Below, in pieces: positions 1 to 8,515 of a stretch of DNA of 64,000 nucleotides. The stretch's first letter is position 1, and each line of letters opens with the position of its first letter. The DNA comes from Hydrogenophilus thiooxidans (GTDB lineage: Bacteria; Pseudomonadota; Gammaproteobacteria; Burkholderiales; Rhodocyclaceae), in the NCBI RefSeq assembly GCF_019049855.1, contig NZ_JAHLSY010000008.1, positions 1 to 64,000 of the forward strand. The letters are read 5' to 3'. Under the pieces are notes generated by a model. The model did no database searches, was not told the origin of the DNA, and saw only the letters and a program-made list of their open reading frames with translations. Made by a program: the position numbers and the translations under genes.

Positions 1-186
1 GACGCTTGCGGTCACCTCATCGAGTTTTTGATCGAGGTGGTTGATGTGGTTGTACTGGCTTTTGAGAAGGAGCGTATTGATGTCTTCCTGGGTCAAGCCC
101 TCCCCGCGGGAGAACTTCTCTTCGATCTCCCGCACCTTCGGGGTGATCATTTCGATGAGCATCTCATCGACGCGGGTCTTTTTCAT
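1..186 (-). CDS. Small charged protein of unknown function, C-terminus beyond window edge
   Basis: Reading leftward from ATG at 186, the frame stays open to base 1, giving 62 codons with no stop, so the gene is cut by the window edge. The product is strongly charged and predicted helical: it begins MKKTRVDEMLIEM and continues with KVREIEEKF and NHLDQKLDEV segments, suggesting a coiled coil. I do not recognise a family. It lies 104 bp downstream of, and in the same direction as, the coiled-coil nuclease-like gene at 291-974, so the two could be co-transcribed. Confidence 0.55.
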   Translation of the reverse strand, partial: MKKTRVDEMLIEMITPKVREIEEKFSRGEGLTQEDINTLLLKSQYNHINHLDQKLDEVTASV

Positions 187-290
187 TGGCGGCTCCGTGC
201 GCCATGAGCTGTTCGAAGTCGATTTTAGCTGATCCCTCCCAGATTGTGTCGCTCGATACGGAGGTCAGCTCGATCAGGAGTTGCCGAAAT

Positions 291-974
291 TCACCACGTC
301 CTTGGCGTAAACCCAGGCTGGTTTCTCACCACCACGTCGTCGTCCGCTTGCACGAGCACATAAAGCCCTTGCTTCTCGGCATAGCGCACCACCTCATCAG
401 GTGCGCCCATCGCCGCTACCGCCCCATGCAAAAGCTTATCGGCATACTCGGGAAACGCCGCTTTGAAGCGCGAAAGGCGCTCGAGGTGTTCGTCGACATC
501 ATCAGTGGTGAGGCGGCTTTTGCATTCCACTGCGATTGCATGATCACCGTTGATCACCAAAAGGTCGATCTCCATCACCGTTTGCCCGGCGTCATCACGC
601 GCGCGCACATTCGGCATCACCCGATGCACCGGAATGCCCTGCTCTTGAAAAAGGCGCACCACCGCAGGTTCGACCATGTCCTGCACGAACTGCCCCAGGC
701 GGTTTCCGAGGCGCCCCAATTGGCGCTCGAGCGCACGGATCCGGCGGTCAGTTTCCTGCATGCGGCGGTCGGTCTCTTTGCCCGACTCGCGCAGTTCGCG
801 AATGAGGCGGTCGGTCTCTTTGCCCGATTCGCGCAATTCGCGAATGAGGCGGTCGGTCTCTTTACCCGACTCGCGCAGTTCGCGAATGAGGCGGCCGGTT
901 TCCTGCAACTGTGCGCTGTGGGCAAAAATCATCGCCTTGAGGTCGTCCCAAGAGATTTCAGCGGCGGTGGTCAT
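291..974 (-). CDS. Coiled-coil PD-(D/E)XK nuclease-like protein (DUF3782-type)
   Basis: A 227-residue protein of a type common in thermophilic and filamentous bacteria. Residues 20-90 are a coiled coil built from three near-identical 14-residue units (RLIRELRESGKETD) followed by degenerate heptads. Residues 95-215 look like a PD-(D/E)XK fold: Asp137 in MEIDLLV, then Glu150 and Lys152 in AVECKS match the D...E-x-K catalytic signature. The fold suggests a nuclease-related role, but many relatives have unknown or no proven activity. The start ATG at 974 overlaps the stop of a degenerate upstream frame. The function is unknown; the assignment rests on motif and architecture only. Confidence 0.7.
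   Translation of the reverse strand: MTTAAEISWDDLKAMIFAHSAQLQETGRLIRELRESGKETDRLIRELRESGKETDRLIRELRESGKETDRRMQETDRRIRALERQLGRLGNRLGQFVQDMVEPAVVRLFQEQGIPVHRVMPNVRARDDAGQTVMEIDLLVINGDHAIAVECKSRLTTDDVDEHLERLSRFKAAFPEYADKLLHGAVAAMGAPDEVVRYAEKQGLYVLVQADDDVVVRNQPGFTPRTW
769..894 (-). repeat. Three tandem 42-bp coding repeats
   Basis: Bases 769-810, 811-852 and 853-894 are almost identical 42-bp units differing at a few positions (for example ttgcccga versus ttacccga). Each encodes one 14-residue coiled-coil turn pair of the protein at 291-974. The unit preserves the reading frame, so copy number can change without a frameshift. Confidence 0.9.
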
Positions 975-1059
975 GGTGTGGGCTCCTCTTGATCCGCACT
1001 TTCTTGGGATTCTATCTTAGCCATGCAATTTGATGGCAATCTGCTTTGTTCGGCAAGGC

Positions 1060-1098
1060 CCAAGATCATCGCTTTGAGGTCTTTCCAGGAAATACGAG
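1060..1098 (-). pseudogene. Remnant of a duplicated 5' end of the gene at 291-974
   Basis: This block matches bases 923-961, the codons for ISWDDLKAMI of the neighbouring gene, at 29 of 39 positions without gaps. On the minus strand it still reads [12 protein letters not shown]. The frame then continues as unrelated sequence and ends in a TGA that overlaps the ATG of the intact gene (CCATGA). No downstream nuclease-like domain follows, so it is a decayed or recombined copy rather than a functional gene. Confidence 0.55.
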
Positions 1099-1175
1099 TC
1101 GGCCTCCCGGTCCTCTTTCTTGCCCATCCCAATCGTCGCGATAGGTCTTTTTGCCTCGCATTGCGGGGGTGGTGC

Positions 1176-1184
1176 TGCTATAGT
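1176..1184 (+). promoter_or_regulatory. Possible extended -10 element for dps
   Basis: TGCTATAGT matches the extended -10 form TGnTATAAT with one mismatch and lies 33 bp before the dps start codon. No convincing -35 hexamer sits 16-18 bp upstream, which is acceptable for an extended -10 promoter. Confidence 0.35.
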
Positions 1185-1217
1185 GTAGGTTGTGAACCAA
1201 ACCGGAAAGGAGCCATC

Positions 1218-1691
1218 ATGGAACCGAAAATCGACATCGGCATCGCCGACGAAGACCGGCAAGCGATCGCGCAAGGACTTGGCAGACTCTTGGCCGATAC
1301 CTTCGTGCTCTATTTGACGACGCACAATTTCCACTGGAACGTCACTGGTCCGATGTTCCAGACGCTGCATACGATGTTCATGACGCAATATACGGAGTTG
1401 TGGAACGCGCTCGACGAAATCGCGGAGCGGATCCGCGCACTCGGCCATCCGGCACCGGGGAGTCTTTCGGAGTACCTGCAATTGACCCGCCTTTCGGAAG
1501 TGCGCGGGGTGCCGAAAGCGGAGGAGATGATCCGGATTTTGGTTGCCGGGCACGAAGCGGTGTGTAAAACGGTGCGTGAGCTCGTGCCGACCGTGGAGCG
1601 GGCCAACGACGAGCCGACGTTGGATCTCCTCACCCAACGGCTCCAGATCCACGAAAAGACGGCGTGGATGTTGCGCAGTCTGCTTGCGTAG
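1218..1691 (+). CDS. dps: Dps-family ferritin-like DNA-protection protein
   Basis: A 157-residue protein of the expected Dps length. It is predicted to form a hollow dodecamer in the cytoplasm that oxidises Fe(II), preferentially with hydrogen peroxide, and stores it as ferric mineral, limiting Fenton damage to DNA. The Dps ferroxidase signature is present: [10 protein letters not shown] at residues 36-45, then acidic residues in [11 protein letters not shown], and the family stretch LGHPAPGSL. The ATG at 1218 is chosen because AAAGGAG lies 6 bp upstream and the homologous N-terminus begins there; the longer frame from 1023 has no family support. Residues 1-12 lack the lysine-rich tail some Dps proteins use to bind DNA. 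Confidence 0.9.
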   Translation: MEPKIDIGIADEDRQAIAQGLGRLLADTFVLYLTTHNFHWNVTGPMFQTLHTMFMTQYTELWNALDEIAERIRALGHPAPGSLSEYLQLTRLSEVRGVPKAEEMIRILVAGHEAVCKTVRELVPTVERANDEPTLDLLTQRLQIHEKTAWMLRSLLA

Positions 1692-1742
1692 CGCTTGCTG
1701 CGGTGGCTGCGTGGATTCGTAAGCGGTAGGTTCGGCAGGGCA

Positions 1743-2177
1743 ATGAGGCGTTTACAGCAACGCCGGTGGGGATCCGCACTGGCACGGACGTTTGCCAGTT
1801 GGTGGGTCGAGGTACGCGGCTGGGCGGCCGCCACCGCAACGCCGCAGGGGGCGACTGTGGCGCTGGCGGTGGTGGGGTTGGGTCTCTTTCTGTTCGGGCT
1901 CTGGGTGTTTGTCTTCGATTGGGATCAACTGGTGGCGCTCACCCACAACAGTGGGCGCTGCGTCCAATACCTCACCGGCCCAAAAGCGGCGTTTTTCATC
2001 GTCGCGACCCTCACCGCGGTGTTGTTGTCGCTCTTTTTCATCGCGGAGGCGGTTTCGCTCTACCTGCACCGCCGTCGGCGCAGACAGCGCTGGTCGAATT
2101 GGCTCGTGGGGCTCGGGGTTTCGAGTGCGCTACTCTGGGGCGCGCTCTTTTACGGCCTTGCGGCGTGGTGTGTTTGA
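1743..2177 (+). CDS. Small integral membrane protein of unknown function
   Basis: Predicted inner-membrane protein of 144 residues from ATG 1743 (a TTG at 1695 would add 16). The N-terminus is rich in Arg and Trp. Three hydrophobic segments follow, around residues 38-58, 82-104 and 119-142; a highly basic loop RRRRRQR before the last helix suggests a cytoplasmic face. No family is recognised. It starts 51 bp after dps in the same direction and overlaps the 3' end of topB by 48 bp tail to tail. Confidence 0.55.
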   Translation: MRRLQQRRWGSALARTFASWWVEVRGWAAATATPQGATVALAVVGLGLFLFGLWVFVFDWDQLVALTHNSGRCVQYLTGPKAAFFIVATLTAVLLSLFFIAEAVSLYLHRRRRRQRWSNWLVGLGVSSALLWGALFYGLAAWCV

Positions 2178-4643
2178 TTCCGGAAAGCGAAATCCCACCT
2201 GACCCGTGGCATCGAGGGTCAGTTGCGCTTTGAAGCGGCGGCGGGTCCGCGCCGAAACGAACCCTTCGAGTACGCGGGTGGTCTTTTCCCGCAGCAGTTC
2301 GGCGGCGACTTCCGGGGAGATCGGTTGCTGCAGGATGGTTGCCGCAAGGCGAAAGTCGCACGTGGGCTGCGGCGTGAGGCTGTTGCGACAGCGGTAGCCG
2401 TTTTGCCAAAAGAGGACGTCGCTGCCACACTTCGGACAGGGGCCAATTACTTCGGCGTTTGCGAGCGCTTCGCGCTGCGCTTCGGGGTCAAGGGGTTCTG
2501 CTTCGTTTGCGAACGCGAATTTCGGTTCGTGGTTTTCGTCGAGTTTGAGTTCGGCGGCAAATGGCCGTCCTTGCTTGCTGCGAAAGCCTTCAAGCGGTCC
2601 CACCCGTCCGTTGCGGATCAGGGTTTCGGCTTCGTCCGCGCTCAATTCCCGCCCTGCGATCTGCTTGAAGAAACCCCAGCCGCACGTTTCGCACTGGAAC
2701 TTCTTGTAGTTCTCTTTGATGACGCCGCCGCACTTCGGGCATGGCGTGCTCAAGGTGGCGTAGTCACCCGGAACCGTTTCTGCGTCGTACCGTTTGGCGC
2801 GCTCGACGATCTCGGCGGCCATTTCGCGGATCGACGCCATGAAGGCGTCGCGCGGGATTTCACGCTTTTCCATGAGCGCAAGGCGGTGCTCCCACTCTCC
2901 GGTCAGCTCCGGAGAACGCAGCAGCTCGATCCCAAGCCCTTTGAGGAGCGTCATCAGCGAAAAGGCTTTCGGCGTGGGGATGAGCTCGCGTCCGTCGCGG
3001 ATGAGGTACGCATCTTCGATCAGCCCTTCGATGATCTGGGCACGGGTCGCGGGCGTTCCCAAGCCGCGTTCGGCCATCGCGGCGCGCAGCGCTTCGTCTT
3101 CCACGAGTTTACCGGCACTCTCCATCGCGGAAAGAAGGGTAGCTTCGGTGAAACGGGCGGGCGGTTTGGTGGTGAGCGCTTTGGCTTCGATCGCTGCAAC
3201 CTTCGCGGTTTCGCCTGGCGCCAGCGGCGGAAGCGTCCCCGTTGCGGTTTCGTCGTCCGTTTCGCCCTGTTTGCCATAGACTTCGAGCCAGCCGGGATGC
3301 ACCAGCACCTTGCCTTCGGTTTTGAACGCGTCTTCACCGACGCGGCTGATGCGGGTGGTGATGCGGTACTCCGCGGGCGGGTAGAAGATCGCAAGGAAGC
3401 GGCGCACCACTAGGTCGAAGAGTTTCGCTTCGGCGTCGTTGAGGTGCTTGGGACGCTCGCCCGTGGGGATGATCGCGAAGTGGTCGGAGACTTTGCTGTT
3501 GTCGAAGATCCGTTTGTTGGGCCGCACCCAGCCGTTTGCGAGGATCTTGTCGGCGAAGGGCTGGTAGCTGTCCGGGAGTTGAGCCAGCGTCTCCCGCACC
3601 GTCGCGATCATGTCTTCGGGGAGCGCTTTGGCGTCGGTACGGGGGTAGGTCAGCACCTTGTGCCGCTCATAGAGCGCTTGCGCCAGCGCCAGCGTCTGCC
3701 GCGCGGAAAAACCGAATCGGCTGTTCGCTTCGCGTTGCAGGCTGGTGAGGTCGAACAAGAGCGGCGCCGACTGCTGGCTCGGTTTGCTGCGCTCTTCGAC
3801 CGTGGCGGTTTGGCCGCGACAGCGATCGACGATCGCTTGCGCCGCTTCGGCACGCCAAAGCCGGTAGGGGGTGGCGTCGGGGTCGTCCCCTTTTTCGAAC
3901 GATTCACAAAACCAGCGGCCGCGGTAGGTGCCAGAGGAGATCGCGAATTCGGCTTCGACTTCCCAATAGGGGCGCGGGGTGAATGCGCGGATCGCTTTTT
4001 CCCGTTCGACCACCATCGCAAGCGTCGGGGTCTGTACCCGTCCCACGGGTGTCAGTTGAAAGCCGCCCGATTTCGAGTTGAACGCCGTAAGCGCACGCGT
4101 GCCGTTGATCCCGATCAACCAGTCGCTCTCGGCGCGCGAAATCGCGGCTTCCCGCAAACCGGTGAGCGCTTCGTGGTCGCGCAGCTCGGCAAAGGCGGCG
4201 CGAATCGCTTGCGGTGTCATCGACTGCAGCCACAGCCGTTTTATCGGTTTTTTGACGTTGCCGTAGGTGACGATGTAGTGAAAGATCAGTTCCCCTTCAC
4301 GCCCAGCGTCACAGGCGTTGATCAAACCGACCACGTCTGTGCGCTTCGCAAGGCGCAGGAGGAGTTTCAGGCGGTCTTCGCTCTTTTTGATCGGTTGCAG
4401 GTCGAAGTGGTCGGGTAGAACCGGAAGGTGGGCGAACGACCATTTGCCCCGCTTCGGTTCAACCCCTTCCGGGGTTTTGAGTTCGAGGAGGTGGCCTACC
4501 GCGGAAGAGAGGACGTAGTGGGCCGACTCATAGTAGTCCTTTTGCCGCTGGAACCCACCGAGCGCCCGCGCGATGTCCTGAGCCACCGAGGGTTTTTCCG
4601 CGATGATGAGCCATTTGCCGTTGGTAGGTGTGGTGTCGTTCAT
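2130..4643 (-). CDS. topB: DNA topoisomerase III (type IA)
   Basis: An 837-residue type IA topoisomerase that passes single DNA strands through a transient nick and decatenates replication and recombination intermediates. The Toprim domain is at the N-terminus (WLIIAEKPSVAQDIA, then the acidic DAGREGE motif). The catalytic tyrosine is Tyr333 in VLTYPRTDAK. The C-terminal third carries two zinc-ribbon-like modules, CPKCG...CETCGW and CPKCG...CR...C, which is typical of the long proteobacterial topoisomerase III forms. ATG 4643 is chosen over a frame extension to 4745 because family homology begins at NGKWLIIAEKP. It is last in the lysM-dprA-topB run, 41 bp behind dprA. Confidence 0.93.
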   Translation of the reverse strand: MNDTTPTNGKWLIIAEKPSVAQDIARALGGFQRQKDYYESAHYVLSSAVGHLLELKTPEGVEPKRGKWSFAHLPVLPDHFDLQPIKKSEDRLKLLLRLAKRTDVVGLINACDAGREGELIFHYIVTYGNVKKPIKRLWLQSMTPQAIRAAFAELRDHEALTGLREAAISRAESDWLIGINGTRALTAFNSKSGGFQLTPVGRVQTPTLAMVVEREKAIRAFTPRPYWEVEAEFAISSGTYRGRWFCESFEKGDDPDATPYRLWRAEAAQAIVDRCRGQTATVEERSKPSQQSAPLLFDLTSLQREANSRFGFSARQTLALAQALYERHKVLTYPRTDAKALPEDMIATVRETLAQLPDSYQPFADKILANGWVRPNKRIFDNSKVSDHFAIIPTGERPKHLNDAEAKLFDLVVRRFLAIFYPPAEYRITTRISRVGEDAFKTEGKVLVHPGWLEVYGKQGETDDETATGTLPPLAPGETAKVAAIEAKALTTKPPARFTEATLLSAMESAGKLVEDEALRAAMAERGLGTPATRAQIIEGLIEDAYLIRDGRELIPTPKAFSLMTLLKGLGIELLRSPELTGEWEHRLALMEKREIPRDAFMASIREMAAEIVERAKRYDAETVPGDYATLSTPCPKCGGVIKENYKKFQCETCGWGFFKQIAGRELSADEAETLIRNGRVGPLEGFRSKQGRPFAAELKLDENHEPKFAFANEAEPLDPEAQREALANAEVIGPCPKCGSDVLFWQNGYRCRNSLTPQPTCDFRLAATILQQPISPEVAAELLREKTTRVLEGFVSARTRRRFKAQLTLDATGQVGFRFPESNTPRRKAVKERAPE

Positions 4644-4684
4644 GAACCGGGTTCCTGTTGCGTGTCTTGTCGTTCGGGAGGGCC

Positions 4685-5830
4685 TTAGGAGAGGCGTTGG
4701 TAGCAGTCGCCCGGCAGTTTCGCAACCCGCCCTTCGAGCTCCCATTCCAAGAGCCGGGCGCTTACTTCGCTGCTGGCAAGTCCCGTTCGCGCTACGAGCG
4801 CGTCGAACGGCACCGGGTCGAAACCCAGCGCCTGCCAGAGGGGGTCGTCAGGAGGCGATGGCTCGGGCGGCTGCTGGGGGTAGTGATCGGGCGTACCGAC
4901 CCCAACCGCTGCGCCGCTACCCGCCGCTGCGTGAGTGGGTTGGGGGGCAAACGGTAGCGGCGGCGTTTGCCATCGCCACTCTTCAAGGATATCTTCGACA
5001 GACTCGACCAGTTTCGCTCCTTCCCGGATCAGGCGGTGGCACCCCTTAGCCAACGGGTTATGGATCGAGCCAGGGATTGCGAAGACGTCGCGCCCCAGTT
5101 CTGCCGCAAGCCGCGCAGTGATGAGCGAGCCGCTATTGACTGCGGCTTCGACGACGAGCGTCCCGCGGGAAAGCGCCGCGATCAGCCGGTTGCGCCGGGG
5201 GAAGTGGTGGGGCAGCGCCGGGGTGCCGAGCGGAAATTCGCTGACGATCGCGCCGTGTTGCGCGATGCGTTGCGCCAATTGGCGATGCGCGGCGGGGTAG
5301 ACGCGGTCGGCACCGGTGCCGATCACCGCAACGGTGCGGGTGATTGCCCCTTCGTGCGCTGCGGCGTCGATGCCTTGCGCAAGGCCACTGACCACGGTGA
5401 CGCCCGCCTGAGCGAGCGCTTCGGCAAAGGCGCGCGCCGTGGCTTTCCCCGCGGCGCTGGCTCGACGGGCGCCGACGATCGCAAGCGCATCGCCGCTCAG
5501 CCACGCCGGGTTGCCGACGACGTAGAGCACAAGCGGCGCATCAGCAAGATCCAGGAGTGCTTTCGGGTAGCCCGGAGAAGCAAGGGTGAGCAGATGGTGG
5601 TTCGGTTGCGCAAGCCACGCGAGCGCTGCGTCAAGGAGCGCTTCCGCAGGCGGAGTTGCAAGCGCTGCCGCAACCCTTTCGCCCAATTCGGCAGCTACCC
5701 GCGAACGGGGCTGTGCCAGAACCTCTTCCGGTAACCCGTAGCGCGCCAGCAGCAGCCGCAGGTTCGCCGCCGTGAGGTTGGGGTTGAGCGTGAGGGTGAG
5801 CCAGGCACGGGCTTCTTCGAGCGACGTCAT
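4685..5830 (-). CDS. dprA: DNA-processing protein DprA (Smf)
   Basis: A 381-residue cytoplasmic protein that binds incoming single-stranded DNA during natural transformation and loads RecA. It has an N-terminal helical/SAM-like region. The Rossmann-fold DprA core follows at about 85-290, with motifs VSGLAQGIDAAAH, GTGADRVYP, SEFPLG and FPRRNRLIAALS. A Pro-rich linker (about 290-325) leads to a winged-helix-like C-terminal domain (about 325-381). Its ATG overlaps the stop of the LysM gene (ATGA at 5830-5827), so translation is probably coupled. Together with comM at 38126 it suggests competence capability, although no uptake genes are in this window. Confidence 0.93.
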   Translation of the reverse strand: MTSLEEARAWLTLTLNPNLTAANLRLLLARYGLPEEVLAQPRSRVAAELGERVAAALATPPAEALLDAALAWLAQPNHHLLTLASPGYPKALLDLADAPLVLYVVGNPAWLSGDALAIVGARRASAAGKATARAFAEALAQAGVTVVSGLAQGIDAAAHEGAITRTVAVIGTGADRVYPAAHRQLAQRIAQHGAIVSEFPLGTPALPHHFPRRNRLIAALSRGTLVVEAAVNSGSLITARLAAELGRDVFAIPGSIHNPLAKGCHRLIREGAKLVESVEDILEEWRWQTPPLPFAPQPTHAAAGSGAAVGVGTPDHYPQQPPEPSPPDDPLWQALGFDPVPFDALVARTGLASSEVSARLLEWELEGRVAKLPGDCYQRLS

Positions 5831-6948
5831 GGCGCGCGCGCGCGATCTCCCAAACGGACCGAATCGGTGGTTTCGAGCACCAGCGCGTAGGCTAAGTGCG
5901 GAAAGGTGCGAAAGACCATCGCAACACCGTACCGTTTGGGCGGTAACGGCACCGGTTGCTTCGTCTCGGGGTCGGTGATCGCGCCACGGTCACGCCAGAG
6001 CGAGACGATATGACCGCGCTCGAGCCCTTCGTTCTCACCGGCATCGAGCAAGATGACCTCGTACGCGCCGCTTTCGGGCGTTTCTTGCCAGAACCGGACC
6101 ACTTCGGCGTCGAAGTCGGGGTCCGGCGCGTGCGGGACGAAATTGGTGAGCGGCTCGGATTCAGGAACGAGCACGCGGTCCCCGGCGCGAATCTCCGCGA
6201 CCGTTTTGGTGAGCGTGAGGATCGCACCTTGGTGGGGATCGTCGCTGAACGCGACTTCGGCTTCACCCAGATAGCGCGCTTCATACCCAAGCAGGGTTTT
6301 GCCGTCGCGCCGGGTGATCGGTGCTGCAGAGCGGAAGAGTTGCACGCGGCGCACCCCTTCGGGAATCCCCACTGCGAACGCTCGGTCGAAAAGCCCCGCG
6401 ATCGTCCGTCCTTCTTCAATGCCGACCACACGTCCGGCGTTTGCGAGTTCGCGGTGCGTTACGACTAAAGGACGGGTGAGGAAGGGATTGACCGCAGCAA
6501 GCGGCAGCGTTGGGATTGCGGCTTCGAGCGGCGTGTGACGAAGCGTCGGAAAGCGCTTTTCGTAAAGCAGCGGCTGTGCGACGCGTAGCCGCTGTTGCCT
6601 GCGGTCAAGGAGCAGTTTTTGTCCCGGATAGATGCGATGCGGATTGGCGATCGCTTCCCGATTCATGCCCCAGAGCGTCGGCCACTGCCAGGGGTCGTCG
6701 AGGTAGCGGCGGGCGATTCCCCACAGCGTGTCGCCACGCTGGACGGTATAGAGCTCCGGCGCGTCGGCGCGCAGCGTGAGGGGCGGTGTGGCAGGGCGCT
6801 CATGATGCTGTTGGACTGCGGGCGCGGCTGTAGGGGCGGCTACGGGGCGCGCGCCTGCCTCCCCCGTCTGCGCGCGCACGAACGCGGGTGGCGCTACCAG
6901 CGCCAATGCGGTGACCAACTGCGCGTAACGCTTTATAATGCCAACCAT
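5827..6948 (-). CDS. Periplasmic LysM-domain peptidoglycan-binding protein
   Basis: A 373-residue protein with a cleavable signal peptide (MVGIIKRYAQLVTALAL...AFVRA, cleavage near residue 27). A single LysM domain at about 66-115 contains YTVQRGDTLWGIARRYL and PHRIYPGQKLLL. The roughly 250-residue C-terminal part is characteristic of the LysM protein conserved upstream of dprA in betaproteobacteria; its function is not established, and peptidoglycan anchoring is inferred from LysM. ATG 6948 has AAAGGAC 5 bp upstream; a longer frame to 7020 would bury the signal peptide. It is first gene of the lysM-dprA-topB operon. Confidence 0.85.
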   Translation of the reverse strand: MVGIIKRYAQLVTALALVAPPAFVRAQTGEAGARPVAAPTAAPAVQQHHERPATPPLTLRADAPELYTVQRGDTLWGIARRYLDDPWQWPTLWGMNREAIANPHRIYPGQKLLLDRRQQRLRVAQPLLYEKRFPTLRHTPLEAAIPTLPLAAVNPFLTRPLVVTHRELANAGRVVGIEEGRTIAGLFDRAFAVGIPEGVRRVQLFRSAAPITRRDGKTLLGYEARYLGEAEVAFSDDPHQGAILTLTKTVAEIRAGDRVLVPESEPLTNFVPHAPDPDFDAEVVRFWQETPESGAYEVILLDAGENEGLERGHIVSLWRDRGAITDPETKQPVPLPPKRYGVAMVFRTFPHLAYALVLETTDSVRLGDRARAP

Positions 6949-6979
6949 TCTTGTCCTTTGCGCCTGTGTTTTCGCGCTC

Positions 6980-7007
6980 ATTCTAAAACAATTTTTTCTT
7001 GAGACAA
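6980..7007 (-). promoter_or_regulatory. Sigma70-type promoter for the lysM-dprA-topB operon
   Basis: On the minus strand TTGTCT (7007-7002) and TAGAAT (6985-6980) are separated by 16 bp. This places a transcription start about 25 bases before the LysM gene start codon. It lies within the 74-bp AT-rich divergent region shared with def. Confidence 0.55.
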
Positions 7008-7022
7008 TAGGAAGACCCAACG

Positions 7023-7526
7023 ATGGCTCTGCTACCGATCCTCCATTACCCCGATCCCCGCTTGCACCGCAAAGCGGAAGCGGTGGAGCATGTTACGCCG
7101 GAGATCCGGCAACTGGCAGCCGATATGGCCGAAACGATGTACGAAGCGAACGGCATCGGCCTTGCGGCAACCCAGGTCAATGTCCTCAAACGGGTGATCG
7201 TCGTCGATGTCAGCGAAACGCGCGATCAGCTGCAGACTTTCATCAACCCGGAGATCGTTGCGAAAGACGGCGAAGTGGTCAGCGAAGAGGGGTGCCTTTC
7301 GGTCCCGGGTATCTACGACAAAGTGAAGCGTGCCGAGCGGGTCACCGTGCGGGCGCTCACGCTCGACGGCGAGACGGTCGAATTCGACGCCGAAGGGCTG
7401 CTCGCGGTCTGCATCCAGCACGAGATCGACCACCTCGACGGCAAAGTGTTCGTCGATTACCTCTCTCCGCTCAAACAGTCGCGGATCAAAGCAAAGCTCG
7501 CCAAGCGCGCGCGGATCACGGCATGA
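7023..7526 (+). CDS. def: Peptide deformylase
   Basis: A 167-residue metalloenzyme that removes the formyl group from the N-terminal formylmethionine of nascent proteins at the ribosome. All three signature motifs are present: GIGLAATQ (residues 44-51), EGCLS (89-93, metal ligand Cys91) and HEIDH (133-137, metal ligands His133 and His137, catalytic Glu134). AGGAAG precedes the ATG. The stop overlaps the fmt start (ATGA), so deformylation and initiator formylation are produced together. Confidence 0.96.
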   Translation: MALLPILHYPDPRLHRKAEAVEHVTPEIRQLAADMAETMYEANGIGLAATQVNVLKRVIVVDVSETRDQLQTFINPEIVAKDGEVVSEEGCLSVPGIYDKVKRAERVTVRALTLDGETVEFDAEGLLAVCIQHEIDHLDGKVFVDYLSPLKQSRIKAKLAKRARITA

Positions 7527-8515
7527 CGCTGGATTCTGGTGTCCGAATCGAGCGGGTGGCGTTTGCCGGGACACCCGAATTCGCGGCGCGCGCGCTGGCT
7601 GCGATCCTTGCGGCCGGGTATCGGGTGCCGCTTGTGCTCACCCAACCCGACCGACCGGCAGGCCGGGGGATGAAGCCTACGGCAAGTCCGGTCAAACGGA
7701 TCGCGCAAGAAGCGGGTGTGCCGGTCTGGCAGCCGGTGACCCTCAAAACGCCGGAAGCGTGGGGGGCGCTCGTTGCCGAACCGCCCCCCGATCTCTTGGT
7801 GGTGGCCGCGTACGGCTTGATTCTGCCGCGGGCGGTGCTCGATTGGCCCCGTTATGGCGCGGTGAATCTGCACGCGTCGTTGTTGCCCCGTTGGCGTGGG
7901 GCGGCACCGATCCAGCGCGCGATCGAAGCAGGCGACGCCGTGACCGGCATTACGGTGATGCAGATGGACGAGGGGCTCGATACCGGCCCGATGATCGCAC
8001 GGTACGAACTGGCGATTGCACCAGATGAGACCGGCGGGTCGTTGCACGACAAACTGGCCGTACTTGCGGCACAGGCGATCCTCGACGTCTTGCCCGATTT
8101 GCCGCAGCGTCTGGCGGCGGCAGAGCCGCAGCCCGAGGTGGGCGTGACCTACGCCCACAAAATCGATCCCGCCGAACGGCAACTCGATTGGCAACAACCT
8201 GCTCCGCTTCTCGAACGCAAAATCCGCGCGTTCGACCCCTATCCGGGAACACAGACACGCTGGCGGGGGCAACCGCTCAAGGTGTGGCGCGCAGTATTGG
8301 CGCCTGACGTGCCGGCGGTTTCCTCCGGAACGGTGGTGGCGGTCGATCCGGCGCGTGGGGTTCGGGTCGCGTGCGGCGAAGGGAGCCTGTGGCTCACCGA
8401 GCTGCAGCGAGCGGGCGGCAAACGGCTCGCTGCCGCGGAATTTTTGCGCGGCGCGGCGGTCGAAGTGGGGGAAAAGCTCGGAATGGGTAATGAGGAGGAT
8501 CTCGATGTTCGGTAA
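7523..8515 (+). CDS. fmt: Methionyl-tRNA formyltransferase
   Basis: A 330-residue enzyme that formylates initiator Met-tRNA using 10-formyltetrahydrofolate. The N-terminal Rossmann domain holds FAGTPEFAA, the folate-site motif [20 protein letters not shown] with the catalytic Asn-His...Asp set, and [16 protein letters not shown]. The C-terminal OB-like domain (about 210-330) binds tRNA. The start is the ATG overlapping the def stop; the much longer frame upstream only reads def out of frame. The final codons overlap the htpX ribosome-binding site and start. Confidence 0.95.
   Translation: MTLDSGVRIERVAFAGTPEFAARALAAILAAGYRVPLVLTQPDRPAGRGMKPTASPVKRIAQEAGVPVWQPVTLKTPEAWGALVAEPPPDLLVVAAYGLILPRAVLDWPRYGAVNLHASLLPRWRGAAPIQRAIEAGDAVTGITVMQMDEGLDTGPMIARYELAIAPDETGGSLHDKLAVLAAQAILDVLPDLPQRLAAAEPQPEVGVTYAHKIDPAERQLDWQQPAPLLERKIRAFDPYPGTQTRWRGQPLKVWRAVLAPDVPAVSSGTVVAVDPARGVRVACGEGSLWLTELQRAGGKRLAAAEFLRGAAVEVGEKLGMGNEEDLDVR

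Noticed and set aside
41-232. Forward-strand 63-codon frame at the left edge
   Set aside because: The minus strand has an open frame running off the edge with a good start and protein-like composition; the forward frame is its shadow.
769-894. CRISPR-like array
   Set aside because: The 42-bp units are contiguous without spacers and lie in frame inside a coding sequence encoding a coiled coil.
6938-7522. N-terminal extension of Fmt by about 195 residues
   Set aside because: The extension reads def out of frame; the ATG overlapping the def stop matches the family N-terminus.
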